Below, one piece after another: positions 1 through 9,851 of a stretch of 44,689 nt of DNA. The stretch lies in NCBI GenBank assembly GCA_037134755.1, contig JBAXLO010000006.1:1-44689 (forward strand). The letters run 5' to 3'. Source of the DNA: JBAXLO01 sp037134755 (lineage in GTDB: Bacteria > Bacteroidota > Bacteroidia > Bacteroidales > JACABE01). Within the stretch, counting starts at the first letter, position 1, and every line of letters starts with the position of its first letter. The position numbers and the translations under genes were made by a program. Below the pieces are notes generated by a model. It saw nothing but the letters and a program-made list of their open reading frames with translations. It ran no database searches and was not told the DNA's origin.

Positions 1-1
1 T

Positions 2-91
2 GATGTTAATAACAGTGATAAATTCTATCATTGGGGAGCATTGTTAGCATATATTACGTTGTTAGAGCATCAAGGAATTAAAGCAAGATGA
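2..91 (+). CDS. C-terminal end of a probable MGH1-like/trehalase-like glycosidase (partial)
   Basis: An open frame enters from the left edge and stops with TGA at 89-91, giving the last 29 residues of a protein. The tail contains the string YHWGALLAYITLLEH, which resembles the end of the (alpha/alpha)6-barrel MGH1-like glycoside hydrolases common in Bacteroidota. It also fits the glycan-degrading genes just downstream. The fragment is too short for a firm family assignment, and the start lies outside the window. Confidence 0.45.
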   Translation, partial: DVNNSDKFYHWGALLAYITLLEHQGIKAR

Positions 92-161
92 AAGATAAAA
101 CGAAGTGAAAAACATTATATAAACAAATTAATAAAACGAACGCATTAACCTTATTAAAAAA

Positions 162-563
162 ATGAAAAAGCTTATTTCTTTTATTTTTATCGCATTGCTA
201 ATGCAATGCACAACTATTGTTTTCGGACAGTATCTTTATAATAATGCTGGCAACAATGTAGGTAGGATAGATGCCAATTATGTATATGATAATACAGGAA
301 ATTTACTGGGTAGGTTCGACGTTAATTACATTTATGATAAAATTGGAAATGTGCTTGGTAGGATCGATGGGAATTATATTTATGATGGCACTGGTAATAT
401 AAAAGGAAGAACAGAAGGCATCTATATTTACGATTCTACAGGCAGTACTTTAGGCAGGGTGGACGGAAATTATGTATATGATAAAACTGGGAGTTTGCTT
501 GGTCGTTTTGAAAATGTCAAGACTCAACAGGCGATTTTGTTCTTCTTTTTCTTCTTTTATTAA
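162..563 (+). CDS. Small exported protein of six 16-residue YxYDxxGxxxGR repeats (beta-flower type)
   Basis: 133 aa. Residues 1-22 form a signal peptide (basic start, hydrophobic core, end near VFG-Q). The rest is almost entirely six tandem 16-residue repeats of the pattern Y-[VIL]-Y-[DN]-x-x-G-[NS]-x-x-G-R-x-[DE]-x-N, each 48 bp. The pattern resembles the Bacteroidota small proteins annotated as 4-fold or 5-fold beta-flower proteins, in which each repeat forms one petal. The protein ends in a run of phenylalanines and tyrosine (ILFFFFFFY), a feature I associate with this family but cannot verify here. Repeats differ by substitutions, not length, which suggests old internal duplication under selection. 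No enzymatic motif is visible and the function is unknown. The ATG at 162 gives the signal peptide directly, so the start is secure. It lies 70 bp after the preceding gene. Confidence 0.7.
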   Translation: MKKLISFIFIALLMQCTTIVFGQYLYNNAGNNVGRIDANYVYDNTGNLLGRFDVNYIYDKIGNVLGRIDGNYIYDGTGNIKGRTEGIYIYDSTGSTLGRVDGNYVYDKTGSLLGRFENVKTQQAILFFFFFFY

Positions 564-793
564 TACAATTACAGTCATTAATTATTTAAAGTTACCAAAA
601 ATCAAACCATATAAAATAAAGTTTTTAACTTTAATAATTGAAATCTATTTACAAGTAAAAAAAATTAACAGCGATAAAATTACTTTTTGATTATATATGA
701 AAATTAAAAGAATAATGTTTATAATTTGTTTTCTCAAATAACTCAAAATGATACAACAATTAAACATAAAGAATCTTTAAAATTAAAAAACAA

Positions 794-3700
794 ATGAAAA
801 AGACTACTTCTTATTTTTTACTATTATTACTAATTGTTTTTAGTAGTAATAAAGTTACATCACAAATAATTCCAGTGAATTTAAGATGTGAAATCCTTCA
901 AAATCCTTTAGGTATTGATGTGCCTAACCCCAGACTTAGTTGGGAATTAACAGGAGAAAGTAAAAAAGAGTTTCAAACTGCATACAGAGTGATTGTTGCA
1001 AGTAGTGAGAATCTTTTAAAATCAGATAAAGGCGATGTTTGGGATTCTAAAATAGTGAATTCAGATCAAACTATAAATCTCAAATATCAGGGTGTTCCAT
1101 TACAAACAGGAAAGAAATATTTCTGGAAAGTTAAAGCTTGGAATAAAGATAAAAAAGAATCGGAATGGAGTAAACCTGCCTACTGGAGCATGGGGATATT
1201 AAATGATAATGAATGGAATGCAAAGTGGATTGGCTTAAACAAACTAATTGGCAACGATGACACAACAAACGATTTTAGGAAACTTTCGGCTAGATATCTT
1301 CGAAAAGAATTTAAGTCGGAAAACGAAATTGAAAATGCAACGGTATCTATTTGCGGATTGGGTTTATATGAACTTTTAATCAATGGCAAAAAGGTTGGAA
1401 ACGAAGTGTTGTCGCCTGCACAAACGCAATTCAACAAAAGAGTTCTTTATAATACATATGATATCACTAAATATATTAACAAAGGAAACAATACAATTGG
1501 TGTAATACTAGGGAACGGAAGGTTTTTTGCTATGCGAAAACTGAATCCTAGTAATATGGTTACTTTTGGCTTTCCTAAAATGCTTATGCAAATAGATATT
1601 ATCTATAAAAACGGAACAAAAAAACAAATTATCAGCGATGATTCATGGAAGATATTTACGAATGGTCCGATTACTGAAAACAGTGAATATGACGGAGAAA
1701 AATACGATGCAAGAAAAGAAATAACCGGATGGAATAATGTAGGCTTTGATGATAAAAACTGGCTAAATGTAGAAGTACTCACAAAACCATCAGAAAAATT
1801 AAGTGCGCAAATGAATGAGCCAATAAGGATTACTCAAACAATTAAACCGGTTTCATTAAAAGAAATTAAGAAAGGAGTTTTTATTTTTGATTTGGGTCAA
1901 AACCTTGTTGGTTGGGTACATCTGAAAGTGAAAGGTGAAAAAGGACAAACTATAAAATTGCGTTTTGCAGAATCCTTAAAAGGGGATTCGCTTTATATAG
2001 ATAATGTTAGAAGTGCAAAAGTTACGGATGTTTATATTTGCAAAGGTAAAGCTATTGAAGAGTGGGAACCCAGATTTACCTATCATGGGTTCAGATATGT
2101 TGAAATTACAGGATTAACAGGCAAACCGGATTTATCAACAATTGAAGGGAAATTTGTTCATGATGATTTAACTAAAATAGGAGCGTTTAGTAGCTCTAAT
2201 GAAATGATTAATGCTATTTATAAAAATGCGGTGTGGGGGATTAACGGCAACTACAGAAGTTTTCCTACAGATTGTCCTCAGAGAGATGAACGTATGGGTT
2301 GGCTCGGAGATCGTGCAGTGGGTTCAAGAGGAGAAAGTTTTGTGAATAATATTGAAGGTTTATATCAAAAGTGGTTGCAAGACGTTACAGATGCTCAACT
2401 GGACAGTGGTGCAATATCAGATGTATGTCCGGCTTATTGGAAGAATTATAATGATAATGTAACCTGGGAAGGAACACCTATAATATTATTGGATATGTTG
2501 AATGTTCAATATTCTGACTCTGATGCTGTGAAAAGATTTTATCCGGGTTTTAAGAAATGGTACGATTACATGAGTAATAAATATCTTAAAAAAGGAATTA
2601 TTTCTCGTGATAGTTATGGTGATTGGTGTGTGCCGCCTGATGAACCTGAAACTATTTTAACAAGCGATCCTGACAAAATAACTGATGGTGCTTACATAGC
2701 TACTTCTTATTTTTATTTTCTTTCAAATATCATGAAACACTTTTCTGAAATGATTGATAAAAGAGAAGATGCTGTATATTTTACAAATCAGGCTGAAATC
2801 ATAAAGAATGCATTCAATAAGAACTTCTTTAATGAAAAGACATTTAAATATAGCAACAACACAGCAACAGCTAGTATATTAGCACTTGCTTTTAATTTAG
2901 TTGATGAAAAGAATAAAAATAAGATTGCTGATAATTTAATTGAAAAAATAGAAACGCAATGCAGTGGTCATATTCCGGCCGGTCTTATTGGAGCTCAATT
3001 TCTAATGCGAACATTAACTCAAATTGGTCGTGCTGATATAGCTTTACGTTTTGCTACACAAACTGATTATCCAAGTTGGGGATATATGATTAAAAATGAT
3101 GCAACGACAATTTGGGAGTTATGGAACGGTAATACAGCCGATCCAGCTATGAATTCTCAAAATCACGTCATGTTATTAGGCGATCTGCTAACTTGGTTTT
3201 ATGAAAATCTTGCAGGGATAAAATCAGATGACAAGGAAACAGGCTTTAAACATATAATTATGGAGCCAACCTTGATAAGCGGTCTTTATTTTATTGATGC
3301 TTCCTACAAATCACCTTATGGCTTGATTGTTAGTAAATGGAAACTTGATGAAAATGTTTTTAGTTGGGATGTTACGATACCGATCAACTCACATGCCACC
3401 ATATATGTTCCGGCTAATAATATAGATAATGTTTTTGAAAATAATTTGCCAATAAGTAAATCTAATGATTTGAAAGTAGTAGGAGTGAAGGATGGTAAAG
3501 TAATAATAGAAGCGCTTTCGGGAACTTATAAACTGTCTTCTAATAGATTTAATATTATAACTTCTCCTAAAGTAGTTTCTTCACCAACTATTGACAAAAA
3601 TATTCCTTTAAGTTTCAGACCCGTAATAATTAAATCAAAATGCAATACCGAAGGTGCAACGATTAGATATACAACTGATGGAACATCTCCAACTGAAAAT

Positions 3701-4291
3701 TCGGAAATCTATAAAGGTCAAATTGAAATTAAGAAAAGTACAACACTTGCTTTAAAAGCTTTTAAAGAAGGATATAATTCAAGTTATGAGAATAGATTTT
3801 ATTATGAAATTTATGATAATGTTATTCCTATTAAAGAGATAACTTATTTAACAAAATATTCTTCTAAATATCAACCTGCAAATGGAGAGAAAGCATTAAT
3901 TGATTTTGAATTGGGCTCCAGAACATATAGTGATAAAAAATGGATAGGATACGAAGCAAAAGATATGGAAGTAATTCTTGACTTGGGCGAAACAAAAGAA
4001 TTAAATTCAATTAATTTAAGATTCTTAAGTTCTCCCGGTGCATGGATTTTCTTACCTGAAGCAATAGATATAAGTGCCTCCAATGATATGAAAACATTTA
4101 AGCAGATTGAAAATAAGAATTATGGAATGCCTATTGATACGACATCGATAGTTAAATTTTCTATTCCTTTAAATAAAATAAAAACAAGATACCTCAAAGT
4201 AAAAGTTAAAAATTATAGTAAATGCCCCGAATGGCATAGTGCAAAAGGTAATGATGCCTGGATATTTACTGATGAGATTTTTGTTGAATAA
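794..4291 (+). CDS. Secreted alpha-L-rhamnosidase, GH78, with chitobiase-C-like and discoidin-like tail domains
   Basis: 1165 aa. It hydrolyses terminal alpha-L-rhamnose from plant or bacterial glycans and probably acts in the periplasm or outside the cell (signal peptide, residues 1-24, ending VTSQ). Domain order: an N-terminal Ig-like region (about 30-130), a Bac_rhamnosid_N-type beta region with LRKEF and GLYELLINGKKVG (about 165-350), a second beta domain (about 355-455), and the six-hairpin catalytic barrel (about 460-830) with CPQRDERMGWLGD (Asp498/Glu499) and TIWELWNG (Glu775), the two acidic motifs typical of GH78. A beta cap follows. Beyond the usual GH78 length is a CHB_HEX_C/Fn3_assoc-like module with ATIRYTTDG (about 925-1000) and a discoidin-like beta domain to the C-terminus, probably for sugar binding. 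It is convergent with the mannosidase downstream. No SusC/SusD pair is present in the window. Confidence 0.93.
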   Translation: MKKTTSYFLLLLLIVFSSNKVTSQIIPVNLRCEILQNPLGIDVPNPRLSWELTGESKKEFQTAYRVIVASSENLLKSDKGDVWDSKIVNSDQTINLKYQGVPLQTGKKYFWKVKAWNKDKKESEWSKPAYWSMGILNDNEWNAKWIGLNKLIGNDDTTNDFRKLSARYLRKEFKSENEIENATVSICGLGLYELLINGKKVGNEVLSPAQTQFNKRVLYNTYDITKYINKGNNTIGVILGNGRFFAMRKLNPSNMVTFGFPKMLMQIDIIYKNGTKKQIISDDSWKIFTNGPITENSEYDGEKYDARKEITGWNNVGFDDKNWLNVEVLTKPSEKLSAQMNEPIRITQTIKPVSLKEIKKGVFIFDLGQNLVGWVHLKVKGEKGQTIKLRFAESLKGDSLYIDNVRSAKVTDVYICKGKAIEEWEPRFTYHGFRYVEITGLTGKPDLSTIEGKFVHDDLTKIGAFSSSNEMINAIYKNAVWGINGNYRSFPTDCPQRDERMGWLGDRAVGSRGESFVNNIEGLYQKWLQDVTDAQLDSGAISDVCPAYWKNYNDNVTWEGTPIILLDMLNVQYSDSDAVKRFYPGFKKWYDYMSNKYLKKGIISRDSYGDWCVPPDEPETILTSDPDKITDGAYIATSYFYFLSNIMKHFSEMIDKREDAVYFTNQAEIIKNAFNKNFFNEKTFKYSNNTATASILALAFNLVDEKNKNKIADNLIEKIETQCSGHIPAGLIGAQFLMRTLTQIGRADIALRFATQTDYPSWGYMIKNDATTIWELWNGNTADPAMNSQNHVMLLGDLLTWFYENLAGIKSDDKETGFKHIIMEPTLISGLYFIDASYKSPYGLIVSKWKLDENVFSWDVTIPINSHATIYVPANNIDNVFENNLPISKSNDLKVVGVKDGKVIIEALSGTYKLSSNRFNIITSPKVVSSPTIDKNIPLSFRPVIIKSKCNTEGATIRYTTDGTSPTENSEIYKGQIEIKKSTTLALKAFKEGYNSSYENRFYYEIYDNVIPIKEITYLTKYSSKYQPANGEKALIDFELGSRTYSDKKWIGYEAKDMEVILDLGETKELNSINLRFLSSPGAWIFLPEAIDISASNDMKTFKQIENKNYGMPIDTTSIVKFSIPLNKIKTRYLKVKVKNYSKCPEWHSAKGNDAWIFTDEIFVE

Positions 4292-4435
4292 AGGGTCAGG
4301 CGTATGTTGTAAGTAATGTGTGGAGTTTCATAAATTAAAATTTGTATGGACATGACATATCGTGTCAATACATGACAAATTAATTAAAGAAATTCTTTCT
4401 TCAACTTTAGGAATTTTAAGCACTCTTTTCTACCT

Positions 4436-4469
4436 CCCTCTCCTATTTGGAGAGGGTAGGGTGAGGTCA
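4436..4469. repeat. Dispersed palindromic repeat, CCCTCTCC hairpin plus GGGTGAGGTC
   Basis: Arms CCCTCTCC (4436-4443) and GGAGAGGG (4449-4456) enclose a 5-nt loop and are followed by a GGGTGAGGTC tail. A second copy with the same arms and tail lies at 11872-11906. It sits between the convergent rhamnosidase and mannosidase genes and could also act as a bidirectional terminator, although no T-tract follows. It is most likely a REP-type dispersed element. Confidence 0.6.
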
Positions 4470-7400
4470 TTTAACTTTCACACTCAATGTCATTATTTCG
4501 TGAGCTTTGATCTTAACATGTATTTTTCTACCTTCAACAGTTGGCTTATTATCACTTGTCATTGGATATTCCAGAATATTAACAATGTTTGCCGACAATG
4601 CTGTTACAGGTAAAGTTATTGTTGTTGAAGTTTCGTTTCCATAAACTTCAGCAAGACGAATTATAAGATTATTCCCATCTTCCGACTGTTTAATCCCACT
4701 CATTACTATAGTAGATGGTGAAACAATAAGCAATGAATCCTCAGCAGGTTTTGTTGCATTTGGTTTAGATAAAGATACTGAAGGAGGCTCGGCAGCATAA
4801 ACAGGAACATTAAAATCATCAGCTTCGTTCCATACACCATTTTTCCAATCACCACTATGAGGCATAAGCGAATATTCAATATGATTGATACCTATATTAG
4901 GATATATATCCGGCGAAAAAGTAGCACGCAACAGCGACAATTTAAGTTTATTCTTATTTAACGAGTTACCAAATTTAGTTTTATTTAATAATGCAATACC
5001 TGTAGTGCCATCAGTAACATCAACCCATTGCTGTGCGGGAACTTCCTGACCGTTATTTGGGCGCACCATAACATCAAACGGTACATGATTATAGAATGTT
5101 GGATTATCGTACGCTAAGTCAAAAGAAGTTTTAAGGAAAGGAGACTCATTTTTACCATCACCAATCTCGAACCAATGCGCATCAAGAGTAAAATCAATAC
5201 GTGGATACGACTGGTAAATATATATCTTCTGAATGAATTTTGAACGTCCCCACTTTTTAGTAACCTGAACACAAGCACGTACCGGACCATGCTCAACCAC
5301 CTTAGCATCTTCAACAGTGCTTATATCCTGAACATCCATTATTTTACCAATAGTCCAGGCGCTCATCCCATTAGGAGCTTCCATTTCGATAAACAGTTTA
5401 TTAAGTTTCCCATTAGGAGCCACATATTCTTTTCCTGTTTTCTTATCTTTAAGCCTGATAATATCACCGGTCTTCATATCGAATTCAATATTATAAAAAT
5501 CGGTTTCAAACTTACCATCTTTCTCAGCAATCTTTTTGTCGGAGATTCCCGGTTTTGTTGCATCAATATAAAAAGTCTTATATCCTCCTGCCGGCATATC
5601 ATCCACTACAAATTCTATCTGTGAGCGGAATCCCGGAGGAGTTTCTCTGCCACCAACAATTTGTGCAATATATGTTTTGCCTGCATTATCGCTAACCATA
5701 ATACTTGGTACTTCTGCATTTTTTGCCTTAATATAATCACCACCTAAAACTCCCGATACTGGTTCTTTATAAGTAAATATCTCGCCGGTAACGATAGTCT
5801 TTTTATTATATGGATGCATATTTACAGCAACTATCGGCTGACCGATACCCGTTTTGAAAGGAATTTCATCAGCCATGCGCCTGAATGCAGCATCAAAAAT
5901 ATTATCCGAGGTCTTCTCTACATATTTAAAGTCGGCAATAGCCTCCTGATTTGATTCGTATATTGCCGAACCGCAACTAATATCATGAAACTGGTTAAAT
6001 GTAACAGCTTCCCACAAATCCTTATAAGCAGCAGCAGGATAAGATTCACCATAAAGCCAGCGCAAACTCGACAGAAACTCCGATTTATACAATGACTGTT
6101 CACTTTTGCGTGCATTTTCTTTTATCCCTGCAACAGAAGTATAACAACCTTCAAATATATATTGCATATCACTTCTGTGAATAGGCCTGCCGTCCATTTC
6201 ATTTGCTGAAGTTTTGAAGAAGTTCTCGGCTGTAGTAAACTTGATAGAAGGGAAATGAGGTGTTGAATCAAGTTTATGTATCATATTAATATCGTCGATC
6301 GTTGGTCCTCCCCCATGATCGCCAACTCCTGTAGGCCATAATATACGGTGTTTAACAGGTGATAGCTCAGGAATTTCTTTTCTAATGGCAGGCTTTATGG
6401 AGTTGCCGTAACCATTTCCTGAAAAGCATAAAACAGTTGAGGAATCAGGTGCTTTCCACCAAAAAGTCCCCGTATATGGGAAACATCTAGTAAAATAAAA
6501 ATAATCACATCCTACAAGCTTAAGCATTTGTGGAAACTGAGAGATATGTCCAAAATTATCAGGCAGCCAACCAACTTTAGCAGTTTTACCGAAATTGTCG
6601 TTAAAAAAATGCTGTCCCAACAAGAAAGAACGGCACAAAGCTTCGCCTCCCGATAAATTGCAATCGCCTTCAACCCACATACCGCCAACTATTTCAAATC
6701 GTCCTTCCTTTACATATTTCTTTACTTTTTCGAACAAAGGAGGGTCAACGGTTTTAATATATTTATAAATCGTTGCCTGACTCTGAAGCATTGTAAAATC
6801 AGGATATTTATCCATAAAAGCAATAACCTGACGAATATTATCATGCATCATTTTCTTGGTTTCCGAATAAGGCCACAGCCAGTTCATATCCATGTGTGCA
6901 TGACCTACAACATGTATGGATTCGCTCGACAGATCAGGCGAATTCTTAATTATTTCCTGAATCATTTGCTGCAATACAGCTTTAACTTTATCATTTTTGT
7001 TTTCGGCTATATCTCCAAGTCCTTCAATTGCCAGAGGTAAAATATTTTTAGTGGTGCCATATACTTCTTTTGCAAAATCAATCTGACGACACATCTTTTG
7101 TGATTCGGCATCTGCATAATTATTATCTTTAGCCAAAGTCATAAAGAAATCGAGTGCTAAGGTACCGGGCAGGATAGCTGAATTTTTCATGGTGCCGGCA
7201 GTTACTGTAGCATAATTACCCTGTTGTGTTAATATTTGCAGCGCTTGTTTAACCGGCATTTCAAAAGCAACTTCTGAAGGACTTTCTGTTTTAATACTTG
7301 CAATTGATTGCTCTGCTATTTTCTTATCAGTTGAACTATACAGCCCACAATTAACTTTATTCAAATCTGATCTGCTAAAATTATTCAACTTAACTTTTAT

Positions 7401-8024
7401 AACAGCATTCTTTTGCTTTAACGAAACAGATGCTCCTATAATTGCCAGGTCTTTCTTAGCAGCTATTTCGTTTGCCGAAGGGCGATTAAGAGATACGCTT
7501 ACCGCTTTATCCGAACTTATATTACATACCAGCCCCCAGTCGCCACCACCATTATTAACTTTAACGAGTAAACGATTGTATCCCTTCGACAACTGAACAA
7601 AGATCTTATCTTCATCCTCCGTCAAACCACGGTCGCGGGGATTATCCCAAATTTTTAAACCATTAAGCCATACCATCGCCCCATCATCCGAACCAAGCAG
7701 TATTGTTGCCAACTGATCTTGCTCTGAATAAATATAGGCAAAAGCATAAACAACAGAATTTGAATTCTCCTTAAAACCCATTTCCAGAAAATTAATCAAA
7801 TGTTTCGAAATCTCTTTCCATGTGTTGATACCCGCTTTTTCTCCGGCAACAGGAGTTAATTCGGCTTCATTAAGAAATGATCTTGTATGCTGATCTGATA
7901 ACGATATATCGCTATACGAACCTGCTAAAAGCCATTGATTTATGCCTGTTATTATCTGGGCATCTGTAATGGATGTAATTATCATTACAAGAATGATAAT
8001 GATAAATGTCTTCTTAATTTTCAT
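4467..8024 (-). CDS. Secreted alpha-mannosidase, GH38
   Basis: 1185 aa. It cleaves alpha-linked mannose from glycans; the signal peptide (residues 1-23, ending TDAQ) puts it outside the cytoplasm. Residues about 30-175 form a beta-rich domain with GSDDGAMVWLNG, resembling galactose-binding/PA14-like accessory domains. The GH38 catalytic domain starts near residue 370 with VVGHAHMDMNWLWPY (zinc ligands His and Asp379) and contains GWLPDNFGHISQFPQML, in which Asp489 is the expected nucleophile. A helical middle domain and the C-terminal beta-sandwich of GH38 follow. GH38 enzymes are commonly 850-1050 aa; the N-terminal extra domain explains the length. It stands alone on the minus strand, convergent with the rhamnosidase, with a TATATTTG -7 element about 70 bp upstream. 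Substrate linkage cannot be read from sequence. Confidence 0.93.
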   Translation of the reverse strand: MKIKKTFIIIILVMIITSITDAQIITGINQWLLAGSYSDISLSDQHTRSFLNEAELTPVAGEKAGINTWKEISKHLINFLEMGFKENSNSVVYAFAYIYSEQDQLATILLGSDDGAMVWLNGLKIWDNPRDRGLTEDEDKIFVQLSKGYNRLLVKVNNGGGDWGLVCNISSDKAVSVSLNRPSANEIAAKKDLAIIGASVSLKQKNAVIKVKLNNFSRSDLNKVNCGLYSSTDKKIAEQSIASIKTESPSEVAFEMPVKQALQILTQQGNYATVTAGTMKNSAILPGTLALDFFMTLAKDNNYADAESQKMCRQIDFAKEVYGTTKNILPLAIEGLGDIAENKNDKVKAVLQQMIQEIIKNSPDLSSESIHVVGHAHMDMNWLWPYSETKKMMHDNIRQVIAFMDKYPDFTMLQSQATIYKYIKTVDPPLFEKVKKYVKEGRFEIVGGMWVEGDCNLSGGEALCRSFLLGQHFFNDNFGKTAKVGWLPDNFGHISQFPQMLKLVGCDYFYFTRCFPYTGTFWWKAPDSSTVLCFSGNGYGNSIKPAIRKEIPELSPVKHRILWPTGVGDHGGGPTIDDINMIHKLDSTPHFPSIKFTTAENFFKTSANEMDGRPIHRSDMQYIFEGCYTSVAGIKENARKSEQSLYKSEFLSSLRWLYGESYPAAAYKDLWEAVTFNQFHDISCGSAIYESNQEAIADFKYVEKTSDNIFDAAFRRMADEIPFKTGIGQPIVAVNMHPYNKKTIVTGEIFTYKEPVSGVLGGDYIKAKNAEVPSIMVSDNAGKTYIAQIVGGRETPPGFRSQIEFVVDDMPAGGYKTFYIDATKPGISDKKIAEKDGKFETDFYNIEFDMKTGDIIRLKDKKTGKEYVAPNGKLNKLFIEMEAPNGMSAWTIGKIMDVQDISTVEDAKVVEHGPVRACVQVTKKWGRSKFIQKIYIYQSYPRIDFTLDAHWFEIGDGKNESPFLKTSFDLAYDNPTFYNHVPFDVMVRPNNGQEVPAQQWVDVTDGTTGIALLNKTKFGNSLNKNKLKLSLLRATFSPDIYPNIGINHIEYSLMPHSGDWKNGVWNEADDFNVPVYAAEPPSVSLSKPNATKPAEDSLLIVSPSTIVMSGIKQSEDGNNLIIRLAEVYGNETSTTITLPVTALSANIVNILEYPMTSDNKPTVEGRKIHVKIKAHEIMTLSVKVK

Positions 8025-8095
8025 AGATGTTAAAATTTAATGGTTTATAATTTTTATAAGAACAATGCAAAAGGAATATTTTTATAAATGTTTTG

Positions 8096-8103
8096 CAAAT
8101 ATA
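8096..8103 (-). promoter_or_regulatory. -7 promoter element (TATATTTG) for the alpha-mannosidase
   Basis: The minus strand reads TATATTTG, a full match to the Bacteroidota -7 consensus TAnnTTTG, 71 bp before the mannosidase start. No convincing -33 TTG is seen at the usual 17-23 bp. Confidence 0.5.
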
Positions 8104-8170
8104 CGATAAAAAAGAAGTTGAGATTAGTTTTGCAAATTAATCGGTGGAACGTTTTGTAAAATGTTTCGTA

Positions 8171-8220
8171 GCGTGTACGTTACACCGAACTCAAGACTCT
8201 TCGACTGACGGAGATTCTGA
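8171..8220. repeat. Short dispersed-repeat remnants (GTGTA-CGT-TACAC palindrome and TCTTCGACTGACGG element)
   Basis: 8173-8185 is a perfect GTGTA/TACAC palindrome around CGT. 8191-8220 carries an imperfect dyad containing TCTTCGACTGACGG, of the same kind as the CGTAGTCGAAGGG element at 13240-13262. Both resemble the short palindromes scattered through Bacteroidota intergenic DNA. Confidence 0.4.
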
Positions 8221-8221
8221 T

Positions 8222-9805
8222 TTAGTTATCATTATTGTATTTTCTTGCATTATCTATAAAATCCCAAGTTTCTCCTGTTTTATTTTCTTTAACTGTATAA
8301 ACATAAGCTGGTAGTTTTTCATCAAAATTAACAGAAATCAATCCAACAAATTCACCTGTAGTAGTTACGGCGTAATCTTTGCCAGTTTTTTTTGAAGTAA
8401 ATACCTCTAAGTTCTCTGTATTATGTTTCTGACAATATTCTGTAACACTAATTCTTGAAATAATAACAACTTCAGATTTAGGGGGCTCTTCTTTAATTAA
8501 ATCATTATTGTTAAAAGTTTTTGCAAATTCGACTATTTCTTTATCTATAATTATATCATTAGCTCGCAATTTTCGTTTAAGATATAATCCTTTAAAAGTT
8601 GTTGCTCTACTCAGTGCAACATAAGCCTGTCCACTTGCAAAGGTGCCATCTCCAAAATCAATTACAACCCTTTCAAATGTTAATCCTTGACTTTTATGTA
8701 TAGTAATTGCCCATGCTAATTTTAATGGGTATTGACTAAAAGTCCCTCTAATATCTTGTTCAATTTTTTTCTTCTCTTTATTATATTGATATTTTATATT
8801 TTCCCATTCTCTTTTTTCAACTGAATGAATTGTTCCATCTTTCAATTTTATTTTAATTGTAATATCTGTTAATTCATATACTTGTCCTATAGTTCCATTA
8901 ATCCATCTTCTTTCATTATCATTTTTAATAAAAATCACTTGTGCTCCTTCTTTTAAGATTAACTTGGCATCTGTTGGGTACTTATGTTCCTCAAATTCAT
9001 CAGTTATTTCTGCATTATATGTAAAAGGTATTGAATTTAATTCAGAAAGTTTTAAAGTATTTACTTTGTCTGCTGAATCATTTTTTGTTGTTAATGTTAT
9101 TGCAAACTCTTTATTATTTAGATCAGTCATTGGAAATACCCTGCTATTTATAACATCAATATCATATTGAGTTATTTCATTAATTCTTACTTTGTCAAGT
9201 AATTCAATAAAATCAATTTCTTTTTGTCTATATACCTTTTTAAGTTCAATGGTGAATAGTTTTACTTCTTTAAAAACCTTTGCGTTATAAAAATATGGAC
9301 TTCCATAAATTTCTTTGATAATATCCATTTCATTTGAATTCTTTATTGTAACAGGTTCTAATTGAAAAATGTCGCCAATAAATATAACTTGTTTCCCTCC
9401 AAATGGTAAATTAGGGTCTCCACCATTTTTCCTTAATGAATAATCAATCCCATCAATTAAATCTGCTCTAACCATTGATATTTCATCAATAAATAAAGTA
9501 TCCATTGAAGAAATTAATTTTCTCTTTTCAGAATCCTTCTGAAATATTTTTATGCCATCATCTTCAGGTAATAAAGGTCTTAATGGAAATTGAAAGAATG
9601 AATAAATTGTCATACCTCCGACATTTATTGCTGCTATTCCTGTAGGTGCGACAACAACTATATTTTTATTCTTTGTTTCAACTAAAAATTTTAAAAAAGT
9701 AGACTTACCAGTACCTGCTTTACCTGTAAGAAAAAAAGATAAATTTGTTTCTTTGAAAAATTTATAAGCATTTTGTTTTTCCTCATTCTCAAAATTAGGT
9801 GTCAT
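8222..9805 (-). CDS. PIF1/RecD2-like superfamily 1 DNA helicase
   Basis: 527 aa. An ATP-dependent 5'-3' DNA helicase of the PIF1/RecD-like group. Walker A is GKAGTGKST (residues 28-36). Motif Ia follows as VVAPTGIAAINVGG. Walker B is LFIDEISMV (Asp107-Glu108). The C-terminal half has the UvrD_C_2-type motifs AWAITIHKSQGLTFERV (motif V) and YVALSRATTFKGLYL (motif VI). The last roughly 90 residues form a small extra domain of unclear role. It lies 46 bp downstream of the HD-domain gene on the same strand, so the two are probably co-transcribed. Such helicases occur both as housekeeping genes and in mobile or defence loci; the repeat-rich surroundings suggest accessory DNA, but this is inference. 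Confidence 0.9.
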   Translation of the reverse strand: MTPNFENEEKQNAYKFFKETNLSFFLTGKAGTGKSTFLKFLVETKNKNIVVVAPTGIAAINVGGMTIYSFFQFPLRPLLPEDDGIKIFQKDSEKRKLISSMDTLFIDEISMVRADLIDGIDYSLRKNGGDPNLPFGGKQVIFIGDIFQLEPVTIKNSNEMDIIKEIYGSPYFYNAKVFKEVKLFTIELKKVYRQKEIDFIELLDKVRINEITQYDIDVINSRVFPMTDLNNKEFAITLTTKNDSADKVNTLKLSELNSIPFTYNAEITDEFEEHKYPTDAKLILKEGAQVIFIKNDNERRWINGTIGQVYELTDITIKIKLKDGTIHSVEKREWENIKYQYNKEKKKIEQDIRGTFSQYPLKLAWAITIHKSQGLTFERVVIDFGDGTFASGQAYVALSRATTFKGLYLKRKLRANDIIIDKEIVEFAKTFNNNDLIKEEPPKSEVVIISRISVTEYCQKHNTENLEVFTSKKTGKDYAVTTTGEFVGLISVNFDEKLPAYVYTVKENKTGETWDFIDNARKYNNDN

Positions 9806-9851
9806 TTCTTTTATGTAAATATTATATTAATCAGTTAAATTAATGAGTAAT

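Noticed and set aside
162..563. RHS/YD-repeat polymorphic toxin
   Set aside because: The YD-like pattern is superficially similar, but the units are exactly 16 residues, the protein is only 133 aa, and it lacks the RHS core and a toxin domain.
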